Notes: a model not told the origin generated them from the sequence alone. Positions 48,355 through 57,959 are shown, counted from the stretch's first letter. The stretch is DNA of 64,000 bases from Clostridia bacterium (GCA_017545535.1 JAFWMS010000021.1:1-64000), one strand, 5' to 3'. Numbers and translations are program-made.

Positions 48355-50910
48355 ATGGAGCATCCCTTCATCGTCATCGACGGAAACAGCTTGATGTATC
48401 GGGCCTTCTTCGCCCTGCAGACGCCCATGTCCAGCCGAGACGGCACGCCCACCGGCGCCCTCCACGGCTTTTTGGGCATGCTTCTCAAGCTGGTGGATCG
48501 GGAACCCAGCCATATGGCCGTGGCCTTCGATGTACACGGGCCCACCTTCCGCCATCTCAAATATGACGAATACAAGGCCGGTCGTCGGCCAACGCCGGAC
48601 GATCTTCGGACTCAGATGCCCATTTTGAAGGACATTTTGCGGGAGATGGGGATCGCTGTGGTGGAGTGTCCCTCCTATGAGGCGGACGATATCCTGGGCA
48701 CCCTGTCCCGCCGGGCCGAGCGGGCTGGATTAAACGCGCTGCTGGTGACCGGGGATCGGGACGCCCTGCAGCTCACCACGGACCATACCCATGTGCTGCT
48801 CACGAAAAAGGGCATCACGGACACGGTGGAATATGACCCCGACACCTTGAAGGAAGCTTATGGGCTCACACCGGACCATATGAAGGACCTGAAGGCTCTC
48901 ATGGGAGATTCCTCCGACAACATCCCGGGCGTGCCTGGGGTGGGGGAGAAGACGGCTCTGAAGCTGCTGGAAAGCTACGGGGATCTAAACGGGGTGTATG
49001 CTCATCAGGACGAGATCAAGGGGAAGCTTGGGGAACGGGTGCGGGAGAACGAAGCCTCCGCCCGCCTAAGCTACTGGTTGGGCACCATTGAGACCGCTGC
49101 CCCGGTGGAGATCTCCCTGCAGGATTGCCTGTTCTCCAAGGAAAACCTGTCCGGGGCTCGGGATACCCTGGAGCGGCTGGGACTACGGAGCATCCTGTCC
49201 CGCCTGCCGGAGAGCGAGGAGAAGAAGCCGGAGACGAAAACTGTGCCATGCGAGGTCGTGGAGCTGACGACCCTAAAACAGGTCAAAGAGATCGCTCTCG
49301 CTCATGGACGGGCAAGCACCCTCGCTTTGATCATTTCCCCGGGCTTTTCCTTTGCCTACGACGAGGAGACCTCCTATTCGGTGCTCTTGGGGGAGACCCT
49401 GTTTGACGAGCCCGTCACACGGAAGGAGCTGATGGAATCCCTGTTCCATGGCACGCGCCAAGATGTGTTGACCTTCGATAAGAAGGCGCTGCTCCATGCC
49501 TGGCAGGAGGATGGGATCGAGGCGCGGCCCATCCTGTTCGACGCCATGATCGCCGACTATCTGCTCAACAGCAATCACCCGGTGGACAGTTTTGCCGCCC
49601 TTTGCTACGAGCGGTTGAACAGCAAAACGCCTACGGCGGGGCTCCTGTTCCCCCTTCGAGAGCGAATGGAGCGGGAGCTCAACGACAACGGCATGCGGTT
49701 TCTCTACGACGAGGTGGAGATGCCTCTTTCGGACGTTCTCTTTCACATGGAGTCGGAGGGATTTGCCCTGGATAGAGCGGTGCTTTCCCAGCTCCACGAA
49801 TCCTTCTCGAAGCGGCAAGCCGAGCTGACCGAACGGATTTACGAGTTGGCGGGGGAGCGGTTCAACATTTTGTCCACCAAGCAGTTGGGGACCGTCCTCT
49901 TTGAAAAACTTGGCCTTCCACCCCAAAAGAAGATCAAATCCGGCTACTCCACGGACAGCGATACCCTGGAGGCTCTGAAGGACAAGCACCCTATCGTGCC
50001 CCTCATCATGGACTATCGGTTCGTGGCCAAGGTGGACGCCACCTTTGTGGAAGGCTTGCTCAAGAGCATCGGGCCGGATGGCCGGGTCCACACCAGCTTC
50101 AAGCAGTGCGTGACCGCCACGGGCCGTATCTCCAGCGCAGAACCCAATTTGCAGAACATCCCGGTCCGCACCGCGGAGGGGCGGGAGATCCGCAAGGCCT
50201 TTGTGGCCTCCCCCGGAAACGTGCTGGTAGGTGCGGATTATTCCCAGATCGAGCTGAGGCTCCTCGCCCACATCAGCGGGGATGAGAATCTGATCGATGC
50301 CTTCAACTCCGGGGCGGACATCCATCGGCGCACGGCGGCGGAGGTGTTCCACACACCTTTCGAGGAAGTGACCAAGGAACAGCGCAGCGCCGCGAAGGCC
50401 GTCAACTTCGGCATCGTGTACGGGATATCCGACTTTGGCCTCGCTCAAAACCTTGGCATCCCCGTCAAGACAGCCGGCAGCTATATCCGTCGGTACTTCG
50501 AGCGGTATCCCGGTGTGCAGGCCTATATGAAAAACGCCGTGGCCTTGGCCAAGGAGTTGGGCTATGCCGAAACCATATACGGCCGCCGTCGTCCCATGCC
50601 CGAGCTCAAAAGCGGCAACTACAACACCCGCAGCTTCGGAGAGCGGGTGGCCATGAACATGCCCATTCAGGGCAGTGCGGCGGACATCATCAAGATCGCC
50701 ATGGTCCGGGTGGAACGGGCTTTGCGGGAAGCCGGGCTCAGGGGCAGGCTGGTGCTCCAGATCCACGACGAGCTGATCGTGGACGCCCCGGCAAATGAGG
50801 CCAAAGCTGTCGCCGATCTGATGGAATCCTGCATGGAGAACGTTGCCCAACTGAAGGTAAAGCTTATCGCGGAGGCAGCTCAGGGCAACAGCTGGTTCGA
50901 TACGAAATGA
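48355..50910 (+). CDS. polA: DNA polymerase I
   Basis: An 851-residue family A polymerase. Residues 1-290 are the 5'-3' exonuclease (IVIDGNSLMYRAFFALQTPM, YEADDILGTLSRRAE, LMGDSSDNIPGVPGVGEKTA). The middle 3'-5' exonuclease-like region lacks the usual acidic DxE motif, so proofreading is probably absent, as in Bacillus. The polymerase part has TATGRISSAEPNLQNIP, VGADYSQIELRLLAHISG (motif A), AKAVNFGIVYGISDFGLA (O-helix region) and LQIHDELIVDAP (motif C). AAGGAG places the start at 48355, not at the upstream GTG. It overlaps coaE by 4 nt, a conserved polA-coaE order. Confidence 0.97.
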   Translation: MEHPFIVIDGNSLMYRAFFALQTPMSSRDGTPTGALHGFLGMLLKLVDREPSHMAVAFDVHGPTFRHLKYDEYKAGRRPTPDDLRTQMPILKDILREMGIAVVECPSYEADDILGTLSRRAERAGLNALLVTGDRDALQLTTDHTHVLLTKKGITDTVEYDPDTLKEAYGLTPDHMKDLKALMGDSSDNIPGVPGVGEKTALKLLESYGDLNGVYAHQDEIKGKLGERVRENEASARLSYWLGTIETAAPVEISLQDCLFSKENLSGARDTLERLGLRSILSRLPESEEKKPETKTVPCEVVELTTLKQVKEIALAHGRASTLALIISPGFSFAYDEETSYSVLLGETLFDEPVTRKELMESLFHGTRQDVLTFDKKALLHAWQEDGIEARPILFDAMIADYLLNSNHPVDSFAALCYERLNSKTPTAGLLFPLRERMERELNDNGMRFLYDEVEMPLSDVLFHMESEGFALDRAVLSQLHESFSKRQAELTERIYELAGERFNILSTKQLGTVLFEKLGLPPQKKIKSGYSTDSDTLEALKDKHPIVPLIMDYRFVAKVDATFVEGLLKSIGPDGRVHTSFKQCVTATGRISSAEPNLQNIPVRTAEGREIRKAFVASPGNVLVGADYSQIELRLLAHISGDENLIDAFNSGADIHRRTAAEVFHTPFEEVTKEQRSAAKAVNFGIVYGISDFGLAQNLGIPVKTAGSYIRRYFERYPGVQAYMKNAVALAKELGYAETIYGRRRPMPELKSGNYNTRSFGERVAMNMPIQGSAADIIKIAMVRVERALREAGLRGRLVLQIHDELIVDAPANEAKAVADLMESCMENVAQLKVKLIAEAAQGNSWFDTK

Positions 50911-51524
50911 GCATCTACGCACCCATCGGCCTTACAGGAGGGATCGCCTCCGGAAAGTCCACCGTGGCGGATCTGCTGCGGGGCTGGGGCTGCTTTTTGG
51001 CGGATGCAGATGAGATCTCCCGCCGAGCTCTGGACCCGGGCACCGTCTGTTATGAACAGACGGTGGATGCCTTTGGACGGGACATCCTGCGCCCGGATGG
51101 GACGGTGGATCGAAAGAAGGTGGCCGAGATCGTCTTCTCGGATGAGAAGACCTTGGCGACCTTGAACGGCATCATTCACCCCTATGTGCGTCAACGGATG
51201 CGCGCCGCATCGGAGGCTGCCTTTGACCAGGACCCCGGGCGGCTCATCGTGTGGGACGTGCCGCTGCTGTTCGAATCAGGGTACGATGCTGACGTAGCAA
51301 GGACCGTGGTGGTCACGGCCAGTCAAAAATTGCGGATCCAGCGGATCCGCATGAGGGACGGGGCCACTCGAGCGGAGGCGCTGCGCCGCATCCGATCCCA
51401 GATGCCGGATCGGGAAAAGGTCAGGCGGGCGGATTACGTGATTTCCAACAACGGAACCTTCGAGGAATTGGAAGCGAGGACGAGGAAAGTATTCGATGAA
51501 CTCATGGAAACGATGGATCGATGA
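50907..51524 (+). CDS. coaE: Dephospho-CoA kinase
   Basis: A 205-residue P-loop kinase for the last step of coenzyme A synthesis. IGLTGGIASGKSTVADLL is the Walker A region. FLADADEISRRAL is the substrate-binding Asp segment, and IIHPYVRQRM and VWDVPLLFESGY are typical of CoaE. The C-terminal DREKVRRADYVISNNGTFEE is also diagnostic. Coupled to polA by ATGA and overlapping the transglycosylase gene by 29 nt, it is in the middle of a tightly packed operon. Confidence 0.96.
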   Translation: MSIYAPIGLTGGIASGKSTVADLLRGWGCFLADADEISRRALDPGTVCYEQTVDAFGRDILRPDGTVDRKKVAEIVFSDEKTLATLNGIIHPYVRQRMRAASEAAFDQDPGRLIVWDVPLLFESGYDADVARTVVVTASQKLRIQRIRMRDGATRAEALRRIRSQMPDREKVRRADYVISNNGTFEELEARTRKVFDELMETMDR

Positions 51525-52104
51525 GCATAAATTGATTTGTACCATCCTGGCGCTGGTGCTGCTTATAGCGCTGCTTGCCGGTTACTTTCTTTATGCCCGT
51601 CCGGCGCTGATCCGGTCGAAGTACAAGCTGGATTATCGGGAGCAAATATTGACCTCCTCCAAGGAGTTTGAGCTGGATCCCTATCTGGTTTGCGGCGTGA
51701 TCTTCACGGAGAGCGGTTTTCGCCCTCAGGCCAAGAGCAACGTGGGCGCCATCGGCTTGATGCAGCTTATGCCGGCCACCGGCTTGGAGGAGGCGGAGCT
51801 GCTGGGATTGGAGGGGATCATGGAGAGCAAGCTGTCCGAGCCGGAGCTGAATATCCGCTTGGGATGCTGCTATCTTCGAAAGCTTCTGGACGAATTCAAG
51901 AACGAAGATGTGGCCTTGGCGGCCTACAACGCAGGCCCCGGCCGGACCCGGCAATGGCTGAAACAGTACGGCACCAAGGAGGACGGTTCCCTGATGTACA
52001 TCCCGTATCCCGAAACCAACAAATACGTGGGCCGGGTCCAAAGCGCCAGGGGACTGTACGGAAAACTGTACCCGGATTTGGTGAAGCCGGGCGGAGAGGA
52101 TTGA
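51496..52104 (+). CDS. Membrane-anchored lytic transglycosylase (SLT domain)
   Basis: A 202-residue protein with one N-terminal helix (LICTILALVLLIALLAGYFL) and a soluble lytic transglycosylase domain. The catalytic Glu is in VCGVIFTESGFRPQAKS, with GAIGLMQLMPATG, and the closing motifs are NIRLGCCYLRKLL and ALAAYNAGPGRTRQWL. It cleaves glycan strands of peptidoglycan on the outer face of the membrane. It resembles YjbJ-type enzymes found beside coaE in Bacillota. lspA starts 1 nt downstream. Confidence 0.93.
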   Translation: MNSWKRWIDEHKLICTILALVLLIALLAGYFLYARPALIRSKYKLDYREQILTSSKEFELDPYLVCGVIFTESGFRPQAKSNVGAIGLMQLMPATGLEEAELLGLEGIMESKLSEPELNIRLGCCYLRKLLDEFKNEDVALAAYNAGPGRTRQWLKQYGTKEDGSLMYIPYPETNKYVGRVQSARGLYGKLYPDLVKPGGED

Positions 52105-52105
52105 C

Positions 52106-52612
52106 ATGGAAGTACTATTGGCGGCATTGATACTGATCCTGGATCAGGGAACGAAACTATGGGCGCACAGCGTCCTTCGCGCAAAGCCTCTGGTTCTGAT
52201 CCCCGGCGCGCTGGAACTCACCTATTTGGAAAACCGGGGCGCGGTCTGGGGTCTCATGCAGGGATGGCGGATCGTCTTTTTGATCGCCACCTTCCTTTTC
52301 CTTGGCATCATGCTCTGGTTTTATATTCGAAAGAGGCGGGACATGTCCCTGTTGACGCGGATCATCTTGGCGTTGCTCTTTTCCGGCGCCGTAGGGAATC
52401 TGATCGACCGATTGTTCCTTGGCTACGTGCGGGACATGATCTATTTCAGCCTCATCAACTTCCCCGTGTTCAACGTGGCGGACAGCGCCATCACCATCGC
52501 AGCCTGTCTCCTGATCCTGGAGACCTTCTTTGTTAAGACAGGGAAGACCACCTTCGATCTTTTGGGTACCTGCTTCTCCAAGAAGCCGGTTCAGGGTGCC
52601 GAGCATGAATAG
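52106..52612 (+). CDS. lspA: Signal peptidase II (lipoprotein)
   Basis: A 168-residue four-helix membrane peptidase that removes the signal peptide from prolipoproteins. ALILILDQGTKLWAHSVL, ELTYLENRGAVWGLM, ALLFSGAVGNLIDRLFLGYV (first catalytic Asp) and FPVFNVADSAITIAA (second catalytic Asp) match the family. Its substrates in this window include the M3 lipoprotein (26788) and the DUF885-like lipoprotein (53540). It overlaps the pseudouridine synthase gene by 8 nt, the conserved lspA-rluD pairing of Bacillota. Confidence 0.97.
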   Translation: MEVLLAALILILDQGTKLWAHSVLRAKPLVLIPGALELTYLENRGAVWGLMQGWRIVFLIATFLFLGIMLWFYIRKRRDMSLLTRIILALLFSGAVGNLIDRLFLGYVRDMIYFSLINFPVFNVADSAITIAACLLILETFFVKTGKTTFDLLGTCFSKKPVQGAEHE

Positions 52613-53543
52613 CGAGGAGCTGTTCATCGCGGAAAAAGCGTATCGGCGGCTGGATCTGTGTCTTTCAGAGATGATGGAGCTGTCCCGTTCCCGAGCGCAA
52701 GCGCTGATAGAGGAGGGGCTCGTCACCCTCAATGACCGCCCCTGCCGCCAAAGCGACGGGGTAAAGCCCGGTGATGCGGTGCGATACGTCCTGCCGGAGG
52801 CGAAGCCCGTGGAGCTTATGCCGGAGGATATCCCTTTGGACATCCTATATGAGGACGAGGACCTGTGCGTGGTCAACAAGTCTCGTGGCATGGTGGTCCA
52901 TCCGGCGGTGGGCAACGAAAGCGGGACTTTGGTCAACGCCCTGCTCTATCACTTCGATGGGCTTTCCACCATCGGCGGGGAGGTCCGGCCCGGCATCGTC
53001 CATCGGATCGATAAGATGACCAGTGGCCTGCTGGTTGTGGCAAAGAACGATATGGCCCACGAGGGCCTCGCCCACCAGTTTGCCGACCATTCCGCCCATC
53101 GCAGCTATATCGCCCTGGTTGCCGGAAACATCAAAGAAGATACGGGCACGGTGGATGCCCCCATTGGCCGTCACCCCACGGAACGCAAGCGCATGGCCGT
53201 GGTGCCAAACGGACGCCGGGCCGTGACCCATTTTCGGGTGCTGTATCGGTTTTCATCGGTGACGCTGCTCTCTTTGGAGCTGGAGACGGGCCGGACCCAT
53301 CAGATCCGGGTCCATATGGCCCATAGCCATCATCCTCTGGTGGGGGATAGCGTCTATTCCAGCGGTAAAAATGATCTGGGCATGGAGGGACAGGCCCTCC
53401 ACGGATGGCGGCTGCAATTCACCCATCCCAAAACGGGGGAGCATATGGTCTTTCGGGCGCCCCTGCCGGAGGACATGCAGCGTGCTTTGATGCGGCTGGG
53501 CTATCCCGGATCCCTTTCGTATCCCGGGGAGGAGACGCTATGA
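52605..53543 (+). CDS. RluA family pseudouridine synthase
   Basis: A 312-residue RNA pseudouridine synthase of the RluA/RluD group. The N-terminal S4 domain (RRLDLCLSEMMELSRSRAQA) binds RNA. The catalytic core has LDILYEDEDLCVVNKSRGMV, IVHRIDKMTSGLLVVAKND with the essential Asp, and LELETGRTHQIRVHMAHSHH. YlyB-type RluD next to lspA is typical and acts on 23S rRNA, though the exact sites are not shown here. The ATG overlaps the lspA stop. Confidence 0.94.
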   Translation: MNSEELFIAEKAYRRLDLCLSEMMELSRSRAQALIEEGLVTLNDRPCRQSDGVKPGDAVRYVLPEAKPVELMPEDIPLDILYEDEDLCVVNKSRGMVVHPAVGNESGTLVNALLYHFDGLSTIGGEVRPGIVHRIDKMTSGLLVVAKNDMAHEGLAHQFADHSAHRSYIALVAGNIKEDTGTVDAPIGRHPTERKRMAVVPNGRRAVTHFRVLYRFSSVTLLSLELETGRTHQIRVHMAHSHHPLVGDSVYSSGKNDLGMEGQALHGWRLQFTHPKTGEHMVFRAPLPEDMQRALMRLGYPGSLSYPGEETL

Positions 53544-54949
53544 GACGTTGGCTGTGCGGTTTGCTGGCCCTACTGCTTCTGTGGGGCTGCGGACGGGAAG
53601 TGATCGCCCCGGCTGCGTCGTTGGAAGCGGCTTCGACCGCCGTGCCCTCCTCCACGCCTTCGCCTGTGGAGAACACGCCCACACCGGTTCCTATCCAGGC
53701 ACCCACAGAGCCGCCCCTGCCCACCTTCGCGCCAAGGACAGGGGAGGCTGCCTTTGCGGAGGAGCTTCTTTCCTACGATGGAGAGCCTTTGCTATCTTCG
53801 GTAAAAGCGCTTTTATCAAGCGGGAACCTGTCGAAAGCATCCTTTTCCTCCGCGTTTTTAGGTATTGTCGAACAGGCGAAGGCCTTGGACGATGCTTTTC
53901 TCCATCTTCAGGAGCACGGGCGTACCCTGACCGCCGACAGGCGGGACAAGACCGTGGCCGCCCTAAATGAGCTCACGTCTCGCGATACGCTGGATGCCCT
54001 TTCCGCCGCCTATGCCCGCTGCCCCGGGGAAGGCGAGCCATTGCCCATCTCCGCCTATACAGCGGCGGTAGGTTCCCTGGTCAAGCATATCAAATCTTCG
54101 ACGGAACGAACGGAACCCTTCTTTTCCCTGGATGCTGACGGAGCGAACGATTACAAGGCGGCCCTTTCCCGATACATAGGGGAAACCGTTGTGCCGCGCA
54201 AGGTGCTGGAAGCGCTGGAATCCCTGGCGCAGACGGAGGCCTACGCTTTGGGCGCGGCGCTGCAGGCGGACCCGGAAGCGGCCAGAAAACAGGAGAAGAT
54301 CTCCTTCGGCAGCGCTGCCGAGGATATGCGGTTTCTCCATGCATTTACCGAAACCCTTTGTCCCTTGCCTGACGGCGCCAGGCTTCCCGATCTGCCCATA
54401 GAGCAGGCGGGGAAGGGCATGGATCTGTTTGAGCTCGCCTTCTACGGCTATCCGGGCATGGCGTTCCTCAAAGCCTATGGCGCCCATGCGCCCTTGGAGC
54501 AGCAATCCAGGTGGAATAGCGCGCCGGACGGGTATCTTGCCGGCATAGCCGTCCACACTGCCTATGGGATCGTCCCCTATCTGGACGACTTTGGTTTGGA
54601 GTACGTGCAGTACCGATGGTACGAGGAGATGCTGGACGTGACCTTGACCGGTATCTCCGCCCTGCTGATCCATTATTACGGGTACACGCCGAAGAGCCTT
54701 GCCGCCTATTTAGAGAGCTGGGGCGCTTCGTCCTTTACCGGGTATCTGTACGACAGGGCTATGTTCGATCCCTTCGAATGCCTCGTTTCCTCCTATGGGT
54801 ACTGGTGCTATCTGGACATCTGTCAGGCGGCTCTGGATGCCGGATGCGGGTCTGAGGAGCAGTTTCTGCGGGACTATTTGGCCGCGGGACCGGCGCCATA
54901 TGAAGCCTTGAAAGAATATATGGTCCATATGTACCAAAAACAAGGTTGA
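53540..54949 (+). CDS. Lipoprotein with degenerate DUF885-like domain
   Basis: A 469-residue lipoprotein (MRRWLCGLLALLLLWGC, lipobox LLWGC) with a Thr-Pro linker of about 45 residues. Its C-terminal 180 residues follow the DUF885 metalloprotein pattern: YVQYRWYEEMLDVTLTGISA, YGYTPKSLAAYLESWG, and the tail LAAGPAPYEALKEYMV. DUF885 proteins normally carry HEGYPGH zinc residues. The matching place here reads FYGYPGM, so both His and the Glu are lost and catalysis is unlikely. It may have become a binding protein; the assignment rests on pattern similarity only. It overlaps rluA-family stop by 4 nt. Confidence 0.7.
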   Translation: MRRWLCGLLALLLLWGCGREVIAPAASLEAASTAVPSSTPSPVENTPTPVPIQAPTEPPLPTFAPRTGEAAFAEELLSYDGEPLLSSVKALLSSGNLSKASFSSAFLGIVEQAKALDDAFLHLQEHGRTLTADRRDKTVAALNELTSRDTLDALSAAYARCPGEGEPLPISAYTAAVGSLVKHIKSSTERTEPFFSLDADGANDYKAALSRYIGETVVPRKVLEALESLAQTEAYALGAALQADPEAARKQEKISFGSAAEDMRFLHAFTETLCPLPDGARLPDLPIEQAGKGMDLFELAFYGYPGMAFLKAYGAHAPLEQQSRWNSAPDGYLAGIAVHTAYGIVPYLDDFGLEYVQYRWYEEMLDVTLTGISALLIHYYGYTPKSLAAYLESWGASSFTGYLYDRAMFDPFECLVSSYGYWCYLDICQAALDAGCGSEEQFLRDYLAAGPAPYEALKEYMVHMYQKQG

Positions 54950-54974
54950 CAAAGCTAAGGACGGGGAGTAAAAT
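54946..54974 (+). promoter_or_regulatory. Promoter of the T-box/valS transcript
   Basis: TTGACA (54946-54951, overlapping the upstream stop codon), a 17-bp spacer and TAAAAT (54969-54974). Confidence 0.85.
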
Positions 54975-54980
54975 CAACGC

Positions 54981-55232
54981 AAATATGGGCTGTGAGAAAG
55001 AGGAGTACACTGGATTTCCTCTCAGAGAGGCGCTCGACGTGCTGCAAGGGCGCTGTGGAAGATCGGGTGGAAGGTCGCTTTTTAGCCCTGCGACGCGAGA
55101 GCCGGAAGGCGCGTAGTGTTGCACGCAGACGCTGCGTTATGGCTATGAGGGAAACGGGGGAGACCCTGTTTAACAAAGGTGGTACCGCGAGCGCCCGCTT
55201 CGTCCTTTGACGAAGGCGGGCGATTTGTTTTA
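54981..55232 (+). promoter_or_regulatory. T-box riboswitch leader of valS
   Basis: The leader has stem I with the AGAGAG element near 55024 and the T-box sequence AAAGGTGGTACCGCG at 55175-55189, which pairs with the uncharged tRNA acceptor end. A terminator stem follows (CGCCCGCTTCGTC with GACGAAGGCGGGCG, 55192-55222) and then ATTTGTTTTA. The likely specifier is GUC at 55074-55076 (GGAAGGUCGC context), matching valine. Uncharged tRNA-Val would stabilise the antiterminator and switch valS on. The specifier position is inferred by analogy, not modelled. Confidence 0.92.
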
Positions 55233-55249
55233 CAGAGGAGAGAAAAGCA

Positions 55250-57877
55250 ATGAAAGACATGCCGAAGACCTACGATCATCAGATCGTGGAGAGCAAATGG
55301 TACGAAAAATGGGAGAAGAACGGGTACTTCCATGCTAAGCCCAACCCCGACAAGGTGCCCTTCACCATCGTGATCCCGCCTCCCAACATCACGGGCAAGC
55401 TCCACATGGGCCACGCCCTGGACAACACCCTCCAGGACGCCATCGCCCGCTACAAGCGCATGTCCGGCTACGAGATGCTGTGGCTCCCGGGCACGGACCA
55501 CGCCTCCATCGCCACGGAGGTGAAGATCGTGGAGGCCCTGGCGGAGAAGGGCCTCACTAAGAAGGACATCGGCCGGGAAGGCTTTTTGAAGCGGGCCTGG
55601 CAGTGGCGGGCCGAGTACGGCTCCACCATCGTCAAGCAGCTTCGGAAGATGGGCTCCTCCTGCGACTGGGAACGGGAACGGTTCACCATGGACGAGGGCT
55701 GCAACAAAGCCGTGGTCAAGGTCTTCAAGTCCCTCTACGACAAGAAGCTCATCTATCGGGGCGATCGGATCATCAACTGGTGTCCCGACTGCAAGACCGC
55801 CCTTTCCGACGCCGAGGTGGAGTATGAGACCCAGCAGAGCCATCTCTGGCATATCCGCTACGACGCTCCGGACAAGTCCTACTCCATCACCGTGGCCACC
55901 ACCCGGCCGGAGACCATGCTGGGCGATACGGCCATCGCCGTGAACCCGGAGGACGAGCGGTATAAGGACATCATCGGCAAGACGGTGATCCTGCCTCTCG
56001 TGAATCGGGAGATCCCCATCGTGGGGGACGAGTACTGCGAGATGGAGTTCGGCACCGGCGCCGTGAAGATCACCCCCGCCCACGATCCCAACGACTTCGA
56101 GGTGGGGCAGCGGCATAATTTGCCCATCCTCAAGGTGTTCGACGAAAAGGGCTACATCAACGAGAACGGCGGCCAATACTGCGGCCAGGAGCGCTTCGAG
56201 TGCCGGAAGAACATCGTGGCGGACCTGGAAAAGAGCGGGAATCTGGTGAAGATCGAGGACTATACCCACAACGTGGGCACCTGCTACCGCTGCCACACCA
56301 CCATCGAGACCATCGTGTCCAAGCAGTGGTTCGTGGACATGAAGCCCCTGACGGAGCCCGCCTTGGAGGCGGTGCGCTCCGGGCAGGTGAAGTTCATCCC
56401 CGAGCGGTTCTCCAAGCCCTATTTCAACTGGATGGAGAACATCCGGGACTGGTGCATCTCCCGCCAGCTCTGGTGGGGCCATCGGATCCCCGTGTATTAC
56501 TGCGACGACTGCGGCGGCGTGTTCTGCGAGGAGGAAGCTCCCGACAAGTGCCCCAACTGCGGCGGCAAGCTCCGGCAGGACGAGGACGTGCTGGACACCT
56601 GGTTCTCCTCGGGCCTGTGGCCTTTCTCCACCCTGGGCTGGCCGGAGAAGACGGAGGAACTCAGCTACTTCTATCCCACCACGACGCTGGTGACCGGTTA
56701 CGACATCATCACCTTCTGGGTGAGCCGCATGATCACCTTCGGCATGGAGGTCATGAAAAAGCCCCCCTTCGAGAACGTGTACATCCACGGCCTCGTGCGG
56801 GACAGCCTGGGTCGTAAGATGAGCAAATCTCTGGGCAACGGCATCGACCCCCTGGAGATCATCGAAAAGTACGGCGCCGACCCCCTGCGCTTCTCGCTGG
56901 TCACCGGCAACTCCGCTGGCAACGACATGCGCTTCTACTGGGAGAAGGTGGAATCCGCCCGGAACTTCTGCAACAAGGTGTATAACGCCGCCCGCTTCGT
57001 GCTGATGAACATCCCCGAGGACGCCCAGCCCACCATCCGGGAGGAGCTTTTGGACACCGCGGACAAATGGATCCTATCCCGCCTCAACGAGATCACCCGG
57101 GAAGTGACGGACAACCTGGAGGCGTACGAGCTGAATCTGGCAGCGGAGAAGATCTACGACTTCATCTGGGCCGAGTTCTGCGACTGGTACATCGAAATGG
57201 CTAAGTCCGCCCTATACGGCGACGATGCTGCCCGGAAAGAGAACGTGGCAGCTGTGCTCATACAGGTCTTGGGCACGTCCATGAAGCTGCTGCATCCCTT
57301 CATGCCCTTCATCACCGAGGAGCTCTACCAACAGCTGCCCGGTCACGAGGAGACCATCATGCTCTGCGCCTGGCCCAAGGCCCAGGAGGAGCAGCTTTAC
57401 GCCCGGGAGTGCGACACCATGGAGACCATCATGGATCTGGTGAGGAATATCCGCAACATCCGAGCCGATCTCAAGGTGCCGCCCGCCCAGCGGATCGAGG
57501 CGCGGATCGTCTGCGCCGATCCCAAAGCGTTGGAAGGGGCAGAGGGGTACCTCTTGAAGCTGGCCGGCGTGGAGAAGACAAGGATCGGTACGGAACGGGG
57601 CAACGTCCTGAAAAGCGATGTGCACATCGTCTGTGAGAAAGCGGAAGCGTTCATTCCCCTGGCGTCGCTGGTGGACCTCGATAAGGAGCGGGAGCGCATC
57701 GACAAGGAGATCGAACGGGTGAAGGGCGAGATCGCCCGCGCCCAGGGCAAGCTCGCCAATGAGAAGTTCGTTTCCAAGGCTCCCGAAGCCGTGGTCAACG
57801 AGGAGCGCCGCAAGCTCCAGGCGGGGGAGGACATGCTCCAAAAGCTTCAGGAACGTCGAGATGCACTGAACGACTGA
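55250..57877 (+). CDS. valS: Valine--tRNA ligase
   Basis: An 875-residue class I synthetase. VIPPPNITGKLHMGHALDNT contains the HIGH-type HMGH site. GTDHASIATEVKIV and the CP1 editing domain (VATTRPETMLGDTAIAVNPE) follow. A zinc-binding segment CDDCGGVFCEEEAPDKCPNC, SLGRKMSKSLGNGIDPLEII with KMSKS, and a C-terminal coiled-coil (DKERERIDKEIERVKGEIAR) complete the valine type. It charges tRNA-Val and hydrolyses misacylated Thr-tRNA. GGAGAG precedes the ATG, and expression is set by the T-box leader. Confidence 0.98.
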   Translation: MKDMPKTYDHQIVESKWYEKWEKNGYFHAKPNPDKVPFTIVIPPPNITGKLHMGHALDNTLQDAIARYKRMSGYEMLWLPGTDHASIATEVKIVEALAEKGLTKKDIGREGFLKRAWQWRAEYGSTIVKQLRKMGSSCDWERERFTMDEGCNKAVVKVFKSLYDKKLIYRGDRIINWCPDCKTALSDAEVEYETQQSHLWHIRYDAPDKSYSITVATTRPETMLGDTAIAVNPEDERYKDIIGKTVILPLVNREIPIVGDEYCEMEFGTGAVKITPAHDPNDFEVGQRHNLPILKVFDEKGYINENGGQYCGQERFECRKNIVADLEKSGNLVKIEDYTHNVGTCYRCHTTIETIVSKQWFVDMKPLTEPALEAVRSGQVKFIPERFSKPYFNWMENIRDWCISRQLWWGHRIPVYYCDDCGGVFCEEEAPDKCPNCGGKLRQDEDVLDTWFSSGLWPFSTLGWPEKTEELSYFYPTTTLVTGYDIITFWVSRMITFGMEVMKKPPFENVYIHGLVRDSLGRKMSKSLGNGIDPLEIIEKYGADPLRFSLVTGNSAGNDMRFYWEKVESARNFCNKVYNAARFVLMNIPEDAQPTIREELLDTADKWILSRLNEITREVTDNLEAYELNLAAEKIYDFIWAEFCDWYIEMAKSALYGDDAARKENVAAVLIQVLGTSMKLLHPFMPFITEELYQQLPGHEETIMLCAWPKAQEEQLYARECDTMETIMDLVRNIRNIRADLKVPPAQRIEARIVCADPKALEGAEGYLLKLAGVEKTRIGTERGNVLKSDVHIVCEKAEAFIPLASLVDLDKERERIDKEIERVKGEIARAQGKLANEKFVSKAPEAVVNEERRKLQAGEDMLQKLQERRDALND

Positions 57878-57889
57878 CACAGGCAAACG

Positions 57890-57926
57890 CCATATCTCCG
57901 CATCCAAATCCGATGCGGAGATGTGG
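57890..57926 (+). other. Long hairpin without T-run after valS
   Basis: A 15-bp stem (57890-57904 with 57912-57926, one wobble) around a 7-nt loop. No U-tract follows, so it is either a processing or stability hairpin at the valS 3' end or an atypical terminator. Confidence 0.7.
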
Positions 57927-57959
57927 CCGATCGAAGGGGACATTATTTCAAAAAAGCTA

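Noticed and set aside
49273..50922. 549-codon antisense open frame opposite polA
   Set aside because: It is a shadow of polA with no domain.
55082..56788. 568-codon antisense open frame opposite valS and its leader
   Set aside because: It overlaps a T-box and valS; the His/Val/Leu-rich content is typical of a shadow.
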